Source: JALZMG01 sp963844175 (GTDB taxonomy: Bacteria > Actinomycetota > Acidimicrobiia > Acidimicrobiales > Ilumatobacteraceae). Taken from it: a stretch of 64,000 bases of DNA. A program made the position numbers and the translations under genes. Positions 1 through 8,426 of this stretch are shown one piece after another. The DNA is taken from assembly GCA_963844175.1 (NCBI GenBank), contig CAWJNE010000016.1, forward strand, positions 62,001 to 126,000. The letters are read 5' to 3'. The notes beneath the pieces were generated by a model that was not told the DNA's origin, did no database searches, and saw only the letters and a program-made list of their open reading frames with translations. Position 1 is the first letter of the stretch. Each line of letters opens with the position of its first letter.

Positions 1-1
1 G

Positions 2-352
2 ATGAACGCCGAGCCGGCAAACCTCGCGCTGGTGCGGCTGGGGATCGAGGCCGCCGCGCTCGACGCCACCGTCAGCGGTCTGCCGGGAGCGGTGCGCGCC
101 GAGCAGATCAGCACCTGGCGCGCCGACATCGAGCGTCGCCTGGTCGCCGACGGTCTGTCGCCGGAGGTCGCCGCCGTCGAGGCGTCGCTGGCGAAGGCGA
201 TGTTCACGGGCCTGATCGTCGACCTGCTGGCGACCGGGCAGCGGCGGCGGCTCGGCCAGGCGCTGGAGGTCGCGCTGGGCCGGCTGGAGGCGGTCCGGGC
301 CGCCCCGGATCCGCGCGAAGCTGACCGGGGGGCACGATCCACGGAGGCTTGA
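2..352 (+). CDS. TetR-family regulator, C-terminal fragment
   Basis: Only the C-terminal part is visible; the reading frame is open to the window edge. The 116 visible residues are alpha-helical, and the segment LIVDLLATGQRRRLGQAL resembles the end of the ligand-binding domain of TetR regulators. The DNA-binding helix-turn-helix should lie upstream of the window. The ATG at base 2 is probably internal, because a full TetR protein is about 190-220 residues. The stop overlaps the ribosome binding site of the dodecin gene, so the two are probably co-transcribed. Family assignment is by pattern only, and another small helical protein is possible. Confidence 0.5.
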   Translation: MNAEPANLALVRLGIEAAALDATVSGLPGAVRAEQISTWRADIERRLVADGLSPEVAAVEASLAKAMFTGLIVDLLATGQRRRLGQALEVALGRLEAVRAAPDPREADRGARSTEA

Positions 353-357
353 ACGTC

Positions 358-564
358 ATGAGTGTGGTGAAGATCATCGAGGTCGTCGGCCGATCGACGG
401 CGAGCTCCGACGACGCCGTCAAGAGCGCGCTGAGCGAGGCCCAGCGCAGCTTGCGCAACGTCAAGGCCCTCGACGTGGTGTCCGTCGGTCTGCGTGGTGA
501 CAACCTCGACGAGTGGGGCGCGCTCTGCCGCATCTCCTTCCTCGTCGAGAACGTCAACGACTAG
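358..564 (+). CDS. Dodecin (flavin-storage protein)
   Basis: A 68-residue protein with the dodecin signature: VVKIIEVVGRS at the N-terminus, a helix with the pattern DDAVKSALSEAQRSL, and a C-terminal strand ending in FLVEN. Dodecins form hollow dodecamers that bind riboflavin, FMN or CoA in the cytosol and buffer free flavin. I chose the ATG at 358 because GGAGG at 343-347 is ten bases upstream; the in-frame TTG at 349 is too close to it. Length and motif fit the family well. The window is rich in flavoenzymes (two OYE-type proteins, a Baeyer-Villiger-type monooxygenase), but none is adjacent. Confidence 0.93.
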   Translation: MSVVKIIEVVGRSTASSDDAVKSALSEAQRSLRNVKALDVVSVGLRGDNLDEWGALCRISFLVENVND

Positions 565-572
565 ACGGCTCG

Positions 573-604
573 CTCCGCTCGCTGGGCCGGGCACGGCCGG
601 CCTG
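573..604 (-). repeat. Dispersed intergenic repeat, copy a
   Basis: Read on the minus strand, bases 583-604 match the start of the repeat at 20426-20447 at 21 of 22 positions (CAGGCCGGCC, G or T, then TGCCCGGCCCA). A GAGCGGAGCGAG-like tail follows, as in the other copies. It lies between the dodecin stop and the DUF202 pair, a stretch with no other feature. Confidence 0.55.
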
Positions 605-734
605 TGGTGTCACGCTCACTGCGGACGGGGCCGAAGCGTCAATCCGCACGCCCGACCTCGCTCTGGGCGCGGACGTTCCCGATTCCGGGTCTGTCCGCGC
701 CCAGTCGGCGAAATGAGACGCTCCGCGCCCAGAT

Positions 735-1043
735 TCAGGCGACGAGGAGGACGAGCGCGACGGCCTGGAGGCTGACGGCAGCGCCGACGACCGCCGCCGT
801 CGCGCGGACGCTCGGTGCCGCCGGATCCGTCGTGCGGTGCTGGAGCGCCAGGACCCGGCGGGCGGCGACCAGCAAGAGCACGCCGAGCGAGACCGCACCG
901 ATGACGACGAACGCCGGGTGCGCCGACTGCTCGAGCGCCTCGCGCACGATCAGCCCGCCGGCCACCGCTGCGGTGAGGGTCGTTCGCCACCAGGCCAGCA
1001 CGGTGCGCTCCGCCTGCAGACCTGGATCGAACGTCGCCGGCAC
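735..1043 (-). CDS. DUF202 membrane protein (YidH-like), second of pair
   Basis: A 102-residue protein opening with LQAERTVLAWWRTTL, the DUF202 signature, followed by three predicted membrane helices (about residues 22-42, 47-63 and 80-102). DUF202 proteins are small inner-membrane proteins of unknown role that often occur in tandem pairs. The GTG start at 1043 lies two bases after the stop of the upstream DUF202 gene, so translation is probably coupled. It has no obvious C-terminal extension. The family is clear; the biological role is not known. Confidence 0.8.
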   Translation of the reverse strand: MPATFDPGLQAERTVLAWWRTTLTAAVAGGLIVREALEQSAHPAFVVIGAVSLGVLLLVAARRVLALQHRTTDPAAPSVRATAAVVGAAVSLQAVALVLLVA

Positions 1044-1045
1044 GG

Positions 1046-1411
1046 TCAGTCGGTGGCGATCAGGACGAAGGCGACGACGGCGATCACGACGAGCGCACCG
1101 GCGAGGATCGGCACGAGCCGGGCCGGCGGGAGCGGCTCGGAGCGCCGCACCGCCCGCTGGACGGTGACCCAGCGGTAGTAGCCGCCACCGGCGAGCACGG
1201 CGCTGAGCGCGATCGCCCCGAGCGCCAGCCCCGTCCGCGCCCCGCGCACCCCGAACGACTCGACCAGCTGGTGCACGGCGACGCCGCCGGCGAGGAGCCC
1301 CAAGGCCGTGCGGATCCACGCCAGGAAGGTGCGCTCGTTGGCCAGCGTGAACCGGTAGTCGGGCTCCTGACCCTCGGATGGATCGTCGCGCCATCGCGCG
1401 CCGGCCGGCAT
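1046..1411 (-). CDS. DUF202 membrane protein (YidH-like), first of pair
   Basis: A 121-residue protein with the DUF202 signature RFTLANERTFLAWIRTALGL at about residues 17-36 and three membrane helices. The charged N-terminal segment (ARWRDDPSEGQEPDY) is typical of YidH-type members. The ATG at 1411 is the natural start because the signature follows at the usual distance. It is the first gene of a two-gene unit divergent from the MFS exporter gene, with about 140 bases between them for both promoters. Confidence 0.82.
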   Translation of the reverse strand: MPAGARWRDDPSEGQEPDYRFTLANERTFLAWIRTALGLLAGGVAVHQLVESFGVRGARTGLALGAIALSAVLAGGGYYRWVTVQRAVRRSEPLPPARLVPILAGALVVIAVVAFVLIATD

Positions 1412-1553
1412 GACTGGACGGTACGTCTCGGCCGACGCTGCGGTCGCGGACCCTCGCCGCGGCGGGCCCGCCGTGATGCGAGCCGCCATCCAGCGCAGCA
1501 GTACAGTCCGCGCCCGGTCGACAACTTCTGGTGGGCGGTGGAAGGTGGTCGTG

Positions 1554-2957
1554 GTGCTCGCGCACCATCCGCTGCGGCAGGTCATCGGCGACCGCCGCCG
1601 CACCGACTCGCTGCTGCACGTGCCGGGCATGCGGGGGCTCGTCATCGCCACCCTGATCTCGAGCCTCGGGAGCTCGGCGGCGCTGCTGGCGGTGGCGTGG
1701 GTCTCGTACCAGCACTCCGACTCGATCGTCCACGCCGTCATCGTGGCGACGGCCTTCAGCATCCCGGCCGTGCTCCTCGGTCCCACCGCCGGGCGCCTCG
1801 CCGAGACGCACGAACGTCGGCAGATCATCGCCTGGTGCTACGTGGGTCACATGGCCGTGTGGAACGGCGTCGCCTTCCTCGACATCATCGGCTGGCTGAC
1901 GCCGGCGTGGTTGGCGCTGGCAACGCTCCTCGGGGGAACGTGCAGCGCGCTGCGCTTCCCGTCCTGGCAGCAGTTCGAGCGCAGCATGGTGCCCGACGCC
2001 CGTCTGCACGAGGCCAACGCCCTGTTCGTCAGCGTCAGGTCCCTGGCAAGGATCGTCGGCGCCGTGGTCGGCGGCTTCGTCATCACATGGGTCGGGCCGG
2101 GGTCGGCGTTCGCCTTCAACGCGCTGAGCTTCCTCCCCTTCGCGTTGATCATCGCCACCCGGCACGAACCGAGTCGACCTCCCGGGCGGCGCACCGTCCG
2201 CGTGCGGCGTCGCGAAACGCTCGCCTACATCCGCACCGAACCGACCGTGCGCTTGGCGATCCTGATGATCGTCCTCCTGACGCTCCTGGCGGTGCCGATC
2301 GCCTCCCTGCTGCCGGCGATCGCCGATCAGATCGACGACGATGCCCACGCGCTCGGGGTGCTGACCGCGTTCTACGCCGTCGGTGGCAGCCTCGTCGCGC
2401 TGGTGCTGCGGCGGATCCGCGAGGAGTACCCCAAGGTCCGGCTCGTCGGTCCGGTCCTCCTCGTCTGTGGCGCTTCGCTCATGGTCATCGGGCTGCTCGG
2501 CGACGAACTGGGTGGGCCCGGCCGGATGTTCAGCGTGGTCGGCCTCCTCCTCCCGATCGGCCTCGGCCTGGCGATCGCCCGGGCCGTGCTGTCATCGCTC
2601 GTCCAACTGAACACATCGCCCGAGATGGAGGGCCACGTGCTCGCGCTGTACGGCGCGTCGGTGAGCCTCGTCACGCCGATCGGCGGGCTGACGCTCGCCG
2701 CCATCACGGAGCTGACCTCCGTGTGGCTGTCCGTGGCCCTCGCCGGCGTGCTGTTGCTGATCGTGGCCGTCGTCATCCGCGTCGTCCGCCCCGCGGCGCT
2801 GATCCGCGCCGACCACGCCCGCCACCACGCCGTCGCAATCGACCACGCATCCCACCTCAACCAGTTCGTCGACGGCTTCATCGACCCCGGCCAGCTCACC
2901 CCGCACGTCATGGCACCGTCGGCACACGAGGTCGCCGACGAGCGATCAGCCCGCTGA
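1554..2957 (+). CDS. MFS transporter (EntS-like exporter)
   Basis: A 467-residue protein with about twelve hydrophobic segments. The N-terminal half has the EntS/MFS_3 layout: VPGMRGLVIATLISSLGS, then an arginine-rich loop AETHERRQII, then KxR-like charge clusters. Such proteins export siderophores, drugs or macrolides by proton antiport, but the substrate cannot be read from sequence. The frame is open upstream of several GTG codons (1545, 1551, 1554); I chose 1554 because GGAAGG at 1540-1545 is at a usable distance. The last 50 residues are a hydrophilic tail after the twelfth helix. The 3' end overlaps the convergent ctaG gene by 12 bases. Confidence 0.85.
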   Translation: MLAHHPLRQVIGDRRRTDSLLHVPGMRGLVIATLISSLGSSAALLAVAWVSYQHSDSIVHAVIVATAFSIPAVLLGPTAGRLAETHERRQIIAWCYVGHMAVWNGVAFLDIIGWLTPAWLALATLLGGTCSALRFPSWQQFERSMVPDARLHEANALFVSVRSLARIVGAVVGGFVITWVGPGSAFAFNALSFLPFALIIATRHEPSRPPGRRTVRVRRRETLAYIRTEPTVRLAILMIVLLTLLAVPIASLLPAIADQIDDDAHALGVLTAFYAVGGSLVALVLRRIREEYPKVRLVGPVLLVCGASLMVIGLLGDELGGPGRMFSVVGLLLPIGLGLAIARAVLSSLVQLNTSPEMEGHVLALYGASVSLVTPIGGLTLAAITELTSVWLSVALAGVLLLIVAVVIRVVRPAALIRADHARHHAVAIDHASHLNQFVDGFIDPGQLTPHVMAPSAHEVADERSAR

Positions 2958-3788
2958 CGGTCCGACCGGCCGACGATCAGGGACCACCGGCGGTCCCTGC
3001 AGCGCCTCGGCGCGCCGGCTGATCCGCTCCTCGGCCGAGGCCCACCGCCAGACGGCGACGAGCAGCAGGGGCACGGTGGTCAGCATCCCGCCGACCCACA
3101 TCAGGGCGGCCGCCGAGCGCTGGTCGGACAAGGCTCGTGCCGTGCCGAGCTGCTCGGCGTAGGTCGGGATCAGCGGGGTCGGCGCCGACAGCAGGACCAT
3201 GCCGAGCAGCGCTCCGCCGACAGCGACCCCGAAGACGGCGCCGACGCGGGCCGCCGCGCTGGCCCGGCCGGCGCCGAGCACCGCGCTCCACGTGAGCACG
3301 GCGCCCAGCAGGTAGGCGGCGTGCTCGATCTCGTGGAGCAGCCGGTCGTCGAGCGCCCGGTCGTAGATCGAGGTCAGGTGGGTCACGTACAGCACGGCGA
3401 CGAAGAACAGCGGGCCGGCGATCGGGACCCAGGTGCGCCATGCCGCCGCCCATCGCCGGCCAGCGGGTGCCGCCGCGCTGGCCGTCGGCAACCAGCCCGC
3501 GCTCCCGACCGTCCTCACGGGACGGGCGAGGACGAGGAGCGGCGCTGCCACGATGATCACCAGGAGGTGCTGCACCATGTGCCCGGTGAAGCTCTCCTCG
3601 GCCAGGGCCTCCACCCATGGCAACGAGGCGAACAGCACGATGCCGACCCCGCCGACCCAGCAGACCAGCCGCCACGCCACGGGTCGGGGCTGGTGCACCC
3701 ACGCCCAGCCGTAGACGAGGACGGCAAGGGCGGCGACCACGCCGACGAGCACGTGATCGAGCCCGGCCGAGTGGGCCAGCAGCGTCAC
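2946..3788 (-). CDS. ctaG: Cytochrome c oxidase assembly protein (CtaG, caa3-type)
   Basis: A 280-residue membrane protein with about seven helices. HMVQHLLVIIVAAPLL and the HEIEHAAYLLGAVLTW segment are the histidine-containing motifs of the caa3_CtaG family (DUF1404-like), which helps insert copper or assemble haem-copper oxidase. The GTG start overlaps the ctaF stop by four bases (GTGA), so it is translationally coupled to ctaF. It is the last gene of the respiratory operon. Position and motifs agree, though the exact assembly step performed by this family is not settled. Confidence 0.85.
   Translation of the reverse strand: MTLLAHSAGLDHVLVGVVAALAVLVYGWAWVHQPRPVAWRLVCWVGGVGIVLFASLPWVEALAEESFTGHMVQHLLVIIVAAPLLVLARPVRTVGSAGWLPTASAAAPAGRRWAAAWRTWVPIAGPLFFVAVLYVTHLTSIYDRALDDRLLHEIEHAAYLLGAVLTWSAVLGAGRASAAARVGAVFGVAVGGALLGMVLLSAPTPLIPTYAEQLGTARALSDQRSAAALMWVGGMLTTVPLLLVAVWRWASAEERISRRAEALQGPPVVPDRRPVGPSAG
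2978..2999. terminator. Hairpin at convergent gene ends
   Basis: A perfect 8-bp inverted repeat, CAGGGACC and GGTCCCTG, with a 6-base loop lies 20 bases after the MFS stop codon and inside the last codons of ctaG. Its place between convergent genes fits a terminator for the MFS transcript. It has no T-tract. Confidence 0.5.
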
Positions 3789-4168
3789 CGGTCGGCGTCC
3801 CGGGTCAGCAGCGCGACCTGCGACAGGGTGATCGCCACACCGACCAGCAGCATCCACGAACCGAGCACCGCGCCGAGCACGGCGGCGGAGATCCCGACGC
3901 CGAGGACCAACGGCCGCACGCTGGCCGTCGGGAACACGCCGACGACGCCGACCTCGTCCTCCACGTCGGCGTCACCCCGGTCGGCCGGTCGTGGGTGGGC
4001 GTTGTGGCGCCGCCAGCCCCACATCCACCCGGCGATCAGGCCGCCGAGCCCGGTGGCCATCAGCAGCAGGGAGGCCCCGGCCGGGTCACCGTCGACGAGC
4101 CAGTAGATGACCCCGATCGCCACGTAGAACAGTGTCAGCCCCGTCCACATGATCATCTCGAGCCTCAT
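3785..4168 (-). CDS. ctaF: Cytochrome c oxidase subunit IV, actinobacterial type (CtaF)
   Basis: A 127-residue protein. It begins MRLEMIMWTGLTLFYVAIGV, then has two membrane helices, a hydrophilic Asp/Glu-rich loop (about residues 57-73) and two more helices. This is the layout of the small fourth subunit of actinobacterial aa3 oxidase. It follows ctaD after a 73-base gap that holds a very strong hairpin, and overlaps ctaG by four bases. Identification rests on length, N-terminal pattern and operon position. Confidence 0.82.
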   Translation of the reverse strand: MRLEMIMWTGLTLFYVAIGVIYWLVDGDPAGASLLLMATGLGGLIAGWMWGWRRHNAHPRPADRGDADVEDEVGVVGVFPTASVRPLVLGVGISAAVLGAVLGSWMLLVGVAITLSQVALLTRDADR

Positions 4169-4187
4169 CGGGAAGCCCCCACCGGGC

Positions 4188-4230
4188 GCGGTGAGCGGTG
4201 AGGGGACAACGTGCCCTCACCGCTCACCGC
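4188..4230. promoter_or_regulatory. Strong hairpin between ctaD and ctaF
   Basis: A perfect 17-bp inverted repeat (GCGGTGAGCGGTGAGGG and its complement) with a 9-base loop fills most of the ctaD-ctaF gap. It lacks a T-tract. Placed inside an operon, it could be a partial terminator or an mRNA-processing and stability element that sets subunit ratios. Confidence 0.75.
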
Positions 4231-4241
4231 GTGGGATCGGC

Positions 4242-6116
4242 TCATCGCAGGTCCGGATCGGCATCGGGACCGGCATTGCCACCGGCCGGGGAGGTGCGCT
4301 CCTCGGGTGCGGACTCGGCCAGGGGGGCGTCACCCTCGCCGTGGTCGTAGGGGTGCAGCGGGACCCACCGCGTGTCGTGGTCCTGGCGGTTCTTCCACGC
4401 GTCGGTCGTCCCGATCGCGCTGACGTCGGCGTGGTTCATCCAGCGCAGGTCGAACACGGGACGCTCGGAGCGGATCGGCGGCAGCCACGTGAAGTTGTGG
4501 ACCGGCGGCGGCGAGGACGTGGCCCACTCCAGCGAGTTGGCGTGCCACGGATCGGGGCCCGCCGTCATCGGCTTGCGGAACGAGGCGATCACGTTCCACA
4601 GGAACGGCACCATCGAGACGACGAGCACCACGAACCCCAACGAGGCGATGAGGTTCCACAGCTCGAAGTCGTCGGTCGCCTGGTAGTCGGCGACGCGGCG
4701 GGGCATGCCGTCGCGACCCAGGAAGTGCATCACGAAGAACGTGGCGTTGAAGCCGATGACGAGGAGCCAGAAGTGCCACTGGCCGAGGCGCTTGTCGAGC
4801 ATCCTGCCGGTGACCTTCGGCCACCAGAAGTAGATCGCCGCGAAGAGGGCGAAGACCACCGTGCCGCCCATCACGTAGTGGAAGTGGGCGACCACGAAGT
4901 ACGTGTCGTTGAGGTGGAAGTCCAGCGTCGGTGACGCCAGCATCACGCCGGTCACGCCGCCGGCGACGAACGTCACGAGGAAGCCGATCGAGAAGAGCAT
5001 CGGCGCTTCCCAAGAGATCGAGCCGCCCCACATCGTGCCGATCCAGTTGAAGACCTTCACGCCGGTCGGTACGGCGATGAGGAACGACGTGGCGGCGAAG
5101 AACGGCAGCACGACGGCGCCCGTGACGAACATGTGGTGCGCCCACACCGACGTCGACAGCGCCGAGATGGTGATCGTCGCCAGCACCAGGCCCTTGTACC
5201 CGAAGACCGGACGGCGGGCGAACACGGGGAAGATCTCCGTGACGACCCCGAAGAACGGCAGGGCCACGATGTACACCTCGGGGTGGCCGAAGAACCAGAA
5301 CAGGTGCTGGTAGAGGATCGGCGACCCCCCGGCACCGGGGTCGTAGAAGTGCGTGCCGAACCGTCGGTCGGCCTCCAGCATCACCAGCGCGCCGGACAGC
5401 ACCGGGAACGCCACCAGGACCATGAAGCTGGTCAGGAACACGTTCCAGCACAGGATCGGCATGCGGAACATGGTCATGCCGGGCGCCCGCATCATCGTGA
5501 TGGTGGTGATGATGTTGATCGCGCTCAGCGTGCCGGACGTGCCGGTGAGGATCAGGGCGGCGATCCACAGGTCGGCACCGATGCCCGGCGAGCCGACCGG
5601 GCCGGACAGCGGCGGGTAGCCGTACCAGCCGAAGGCGGCGGCACCCCCGTCGGTCAGGAACCCGGCCAGCATGATCACGCCACCGAACAGGTACAGCCAG
5701 TAGGACAGGGCGTTGAGGCGGGGGAAGGCCATGTCGGGAGCGCCGATCTGCAGCGGCACGAGGTAGTTGGCGAGCGCGAACCCGAACGGCACGGCGAACA
5801 GGAACACCATGACGCTGCCGTGGATCGTGAAGACCTGGTTGTAGAAGCCCTCGTCGATGAACTGCTCACCCGGCTGGGCCAGCTCGGCGCGGATGATCCC
5901 GGCGAGGGCGCCGCCGATGGCCAGGAAGACGAGGGCGGTCACGGCGTAGGCGACGCCGATCGCCTTGTGGTCGGTGGTCGTCAGCCACCCGATGAGGGAG
6001 CGCGGCAGGCCCTTGTGCCCGGCCTCGCCATCGTCGCCGATGAAGTCGTCGATCTCGAACAGCTCGGCATCGCCACCGCTGTCCGACGTGCGGGGTCGCG
6101 GGTCGGTGGTGGTCAT
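4242..6116 (-). CDS. ctaD: Cytochrome c oxidase subunit I (CtaD, type A haem-copper oxidase)
   Basis: A 624-residue protein carrying the haem a, haem a3 and CuB sites and reducing O2 to water while pumping protons. Visible motifs are GHPEVYIVALPFFG (CuB His with the cross-linked Tyr), the WAHHMFV CuB histidine pair, HFHYVMGG (haem a3 and haem a ligands) and GAPDMAFPRLNALSYW (D-channel Asp). About twelve membrane helices follow a roughly 60-residue acidic N-terminal tail. The C-terminal extension after the last helix is Asp/Pro-rich. The ATG at 6116 starts MTTTDPRPRTS; the frame runs further upstream but without family resemblance. Confidence 0.96.
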   Translation of the reverse strand: MTTTDPRPRTSDSGGDAELFEIDDFIGDDGEAGHKGLPRSLIGWLTTTDHKAIGVAYAVTALVFLAIGGALAGIIRAELAQPGEQFIDEGFYNQVFTIHGSVMVFLFAVPFGFALANYLVPLQIGAPDMAFPRLNALSYWLYLFGGVIMLAGFLTDGGAAAFGWYGYPPLSGPVGSPGIGADLWIAALILTGTSGTLSAINIITTITMMRAPGMTMFRMPILCWNVFLTSFMVLVAFPVLSGALVMLEADRRFGTHFYDPGAGGSPILYQHLFWFFGHPEVYIVALPFFGVVTEIFPVFARRPVFGYKGLVLATITISALSTSVWAHHMFVTGAVVLPFFAATSFLIAVPTGVKVFNWIGTMWGGSISWEAPMLFSIGFLVTFVAGGVTGVMLASPTLDFHLNDTYFVVAHFHYVMGGTVVFALFAAIYFWWPKVTGRMLDKRLGQWHFWLLVIGFNATFFVMHFLGRDGMPRRVADYQATDDFELWNLIASLGFVVLVVSMVPFLWNVIASFRKPMTAGPDPWHANSLEWATSSPPPVHNFTWLPPIRSERPVFDLRWMNHADVSAIGTTDAWKNRQDHDTRWVPLHPYDHGEGDAPLAESAPEERTSPAGGNAGPDADPDLR

Positions 6117-6124
6117 GTCGACCT

Positions 6125-6155
6125 CCGGCGCTCGATGCGGGCGACCGAGCGCCGG
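6125..6155. promoter_or_regulatory. Hairpin between ctaC and ctaD
   Basis: A perfect 10-bp inverted repeat (CCGGCGCTCG and CGAGCGCCGG) with an 11-base loop lies eight bases upstream of the ctaD start codon, in the 100-base ctaC-ctaD gap. It could mark an mRNA-processing site or shield the ctaD leader. Confidence 0.6.
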
Positions 6156-6216
6156 CGAGGGAGCGGCCAGGACCTGCGCAGGCTGCAGGTGGTGTGGCCG
6201 GGGAACGCGGTGAACG

Positions 6217-6888
6217 TCATCGTTCGCCACCGTTGTCGGCGACCCACTGGGCGAACTCCTCGGGCGTGACGACGCGCAGGTCGAAGTACATCTTGTGGTG
6301 ATCGAGGCCGCAGAACTCGGCGCACACACCGCCGGCCGGCCACGCACCGGTGCGGTCGTTCATGTCGACGTCGATCGTGCCGACCTCGTTCGGGAACATG
6401 TCCCGCTTGTACCGGAAGCCCGGGATCCAGAAGGAGTGGATCACGTCCACCGACGTGACGTTGAAGCGCACGGTCGACGATGCGGGGAGCACGAGCTCGG
6501 GGATGTCCTGCTCGGTCCCGTTGACCACGACCCCCGACTCGGGGTACTCGAAGCGCCACTGCCAGCGGAACCCGATGACGTCGACGACCAGGTCGACATC
6601 GGCGTCCGACTCGGCCTCGGCGTCCACGGAGCGGACGGTGATGAAGGTGATCACGAACAACGCCAGGACGACGAGCAGCGGGATGACGGTGTAGGACAGC
6701 TCGAACGGGATGTTCTCGCGCACCTGGCGAGGCAGGCGGTCGCTGCGACGGCGGAACCGCACCAGGATCACCACGACGAGCACGGCGATGAGGGCGAAGA
6801 CCGCGACGGCGCCGATCAGGAAGAAGTTCCAGACGCCGTCGATCTCCTCCGCCTGCTCGGTCAGCGGCTCCGGCAGCCTGATCATCAT
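6217..6888 (-). CDS. ctaC: Cytochrome c oxidase subunit II (CtaC)
   Basis: A 223-residue protein with two membrane helices (about residues 18-46 and 65-86) and an exported cupredoxin domain. The CuA ligands are in CAEFCGLDHHKM (C-x3-C-x3-H-x2-M), with the earlier ligand in DVIHSFWIP; GFRWQWRFEYPE is the aromatic electron-entry patch. It accepts electrons from cytochrome c. The ATG at 6888 overlaps the qcrB stop by four bases (ATGA). No cleavable signal or lipobox precedes the first helix and there is no fused cytochrome c domain, so electrons must come from the diheme QcrC. Confidence 0.95.
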   Translation of the reverse strand: MMIRLPEPLTEQAEEIDGVWNFFLIGAVAVFALIAVLVVVILVRFRRRSDRLPRQVRENIPFELSYTVIPLLVVLALFVITFITVRSVDAEAESDADVDLVVDVIGFRWQWRFEYPESGVVVNGTEQDIPELVLPASSTVRFNVTSVDVIHSFWIPGFRYKRDMFPNEVGTIDVDMNDRTGAWPAGGVCAEFCGLDHHKMYFDLRVVTPEEFAQWVADNGGER

Positions 6889-8426
6889 TCGCCGACCGGC
6901 CCTGCGGTCAGGCGCTCGTCCAGCGCGTCGCCGACGCCGTCGGCCCCGTCGGTGCGCTCCCCCTCGGAGTCCACGCTCGCCTCGCCGAGCCCGCGGTAGC
7001 CGCCGCCGGAATCGCGGACCACGACGCCGGCCCGCTCGGTGCGCTCAGGCCCCTCGCGGCGGCGCAGCGCGACGCACAGCTGGTACGCCGCCCAGTAGGC
7101 GATGGGCGGGCCGACCAGTGCGGCGATCTGGAGGAACGTCGTCATGCGGCCGATGGAGATGTCGAGCGTGCCGGCGATGACGTCCTGCGACCCGCCGAGG
7201 AACAGGACGGCGACGAACGTGATCGCTGCTGCGCCGGCGGCGGTGCGGTGCGGGGCGTCGCGTGGACGGTCGAGCAGGTGGTGCTCGCGGTCGACCTCGC
7301 GCTTGTCCTTCGTCAGCCGGCGCTCGATCCACGGCACGAGCAGCAACCCGGTGAAGACGACGCCGGGGATCAAGACCCCGGAGTACATCAAGTTGTTGAT
7401 CATGTACCCGAAGACGCGCGTCTCCCACGGCGGAAAGAGTCGCAAGGAGCCTTCGAGGAAGCCGATGTACCAGTCCGGTTGTGAGTACGACGTGGCCGCG
7501 CCGACGTCGTACGGCCCGTACAGCCAGACCGCGTTGACCTCGAACAGCGCCCCCATCGCGGCGATCACCCCGGCGACGAGGAACAGGAGCCCGATCGACT
7601 TCATGGCGAACGTGGGCCAGATCCGTTCGCCGATCACGTTGTGCTCCGTCGCCTCCCGGGAGCGGAACTGGGTGTGCTTCTGCCGCCACACGAGCGCCAG
7701 GTGGACGGCGAGGAGGGCGACGATGGCCGCCGGGATGAGCAGGATGTGGACCGGATAGAGCCGGCCGATGATGTCGGTGCCCGGCCACTCGCCGCCGAAG
7801 ATCAGGTAGGTGGCCCGCTCGCCGATCAGCGGCAGGGCGAGGATGATCGCCTGGGTGATCCGCAGGCCGGTGCCCGACAGCAGGTCGTCGGGCAGCGAGT
7901 AGCCGGTGAAGCCGGCGGCCAGCGCCAGCAGCAGCAACAGCACGCCGACCACCCAGTTGATCTCGCGGGGCCGCCGGAAGGCGCCGGTGAAGAAGACCCG
8001 CGCCATGTGCAGGGCGATGGCGCCGACGAAGACCAGGGCCGCCCAGTGATGCATCTGGCGGATCAGCAGGCCGCCCTTGACGTCGAACGAGATGCGCAGC
8101 ACCGACTCGTAGGCACCGGACACCTCCACGCCGCGCAGCGGGCCGTACGAGCCGTCGTAGACGACGGTCTGCTGCGTCCCCTCGAAGAAGAACGTCAAGT
8201 AGGTCCCGGTGATCAGCAGGACGACGAAGCAGTAGAGGGCGATCTCCCCCCACAGGAACGAGAAGTGGTGGGGGAAGACCTTGCGCAGCGCCTTGTGCAG
8301 CCCGGATCCGGCGCCGACCCGGCCGGCGATCGAGTCGACGTACCGCTCGACCAGCCCGCGCCGCTTCGTCCCTTCCGCAGCGACCGGCTGCTGCGGCTCG
8401 GCGCCCTTGACCACGTCGGTGCTCAT
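6885..8426 (-). CDS. qcrB: Cytochrome bc1 complex cytochrome b subunit (QcrB)
   Basis: A 513-residue membrane protein that holds two b haems and the menaquinol oxidation and reduction sites. Haem ligands are in HHWAALVFVGAIALHMARV (H-x13-H spacing) and the VHILLIPAAIVALLAVH segment. The Qo-site motif is SQPDWYIGFLEGSLRL, the actinobacterial PDWY variant of PEWY. After the last helix comes a hydrophilic tail of about 55 residues rich in Glu, Arg and Gly. The ATG at 8426 overlaps the qcrA stop by four bases. Confidence 0.96.
   Translation of the reverse strand: MSTDVVKGAEPQQPVAAEGTKRRGLVERYVDSIAGRVGAGSGLHKALRKVFPHHFSFLWGEIALYCFVVLLITGTYLTFFFEGTQQTVVYDGSYGPLRGVEVSGAYESVLRISFDVKGGLLIRQMHHWAALVFVGAIALHMARVFFTGAFRRPREINWVVGVLLLLLALAAGFTGYSLPDDLLSGTGLRITQAIILALPLIGERATYLIFGGEWPGTDIIGRLYPVHILLIPAAIVALLAVHLALVWRQKHTQFRSREATEHNVIGERIWPTFAMKSIGLLFLVAGVIAAMGALFEVNAVWLYGPYDVGAATSYSQPDWYIGFLEGSLRLFPPWETRVFGYMINNLMYSGVLIPGVVFTGLLLVPWIERRLTKDKREVDREHHLLDRPRDAPHRTAAGAAAITFVAVLFLGGSQDVIAGTLDISIGRMTTFLQIAALVGPPIAYWAAYQLCVALRRREGPERTERAGVVVRDSGGGYRGLGEASVDSEGERTDGADGVGDALDERLTAGPVGE

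Noticed and set aside
735..2348. A 537-residue minus-strand frame joined to the small DUF202 protein
   Set aside because: Only the last 102 residues have family features; the upstream part is the shadow of the MFS gene and the other DUF202 gene.
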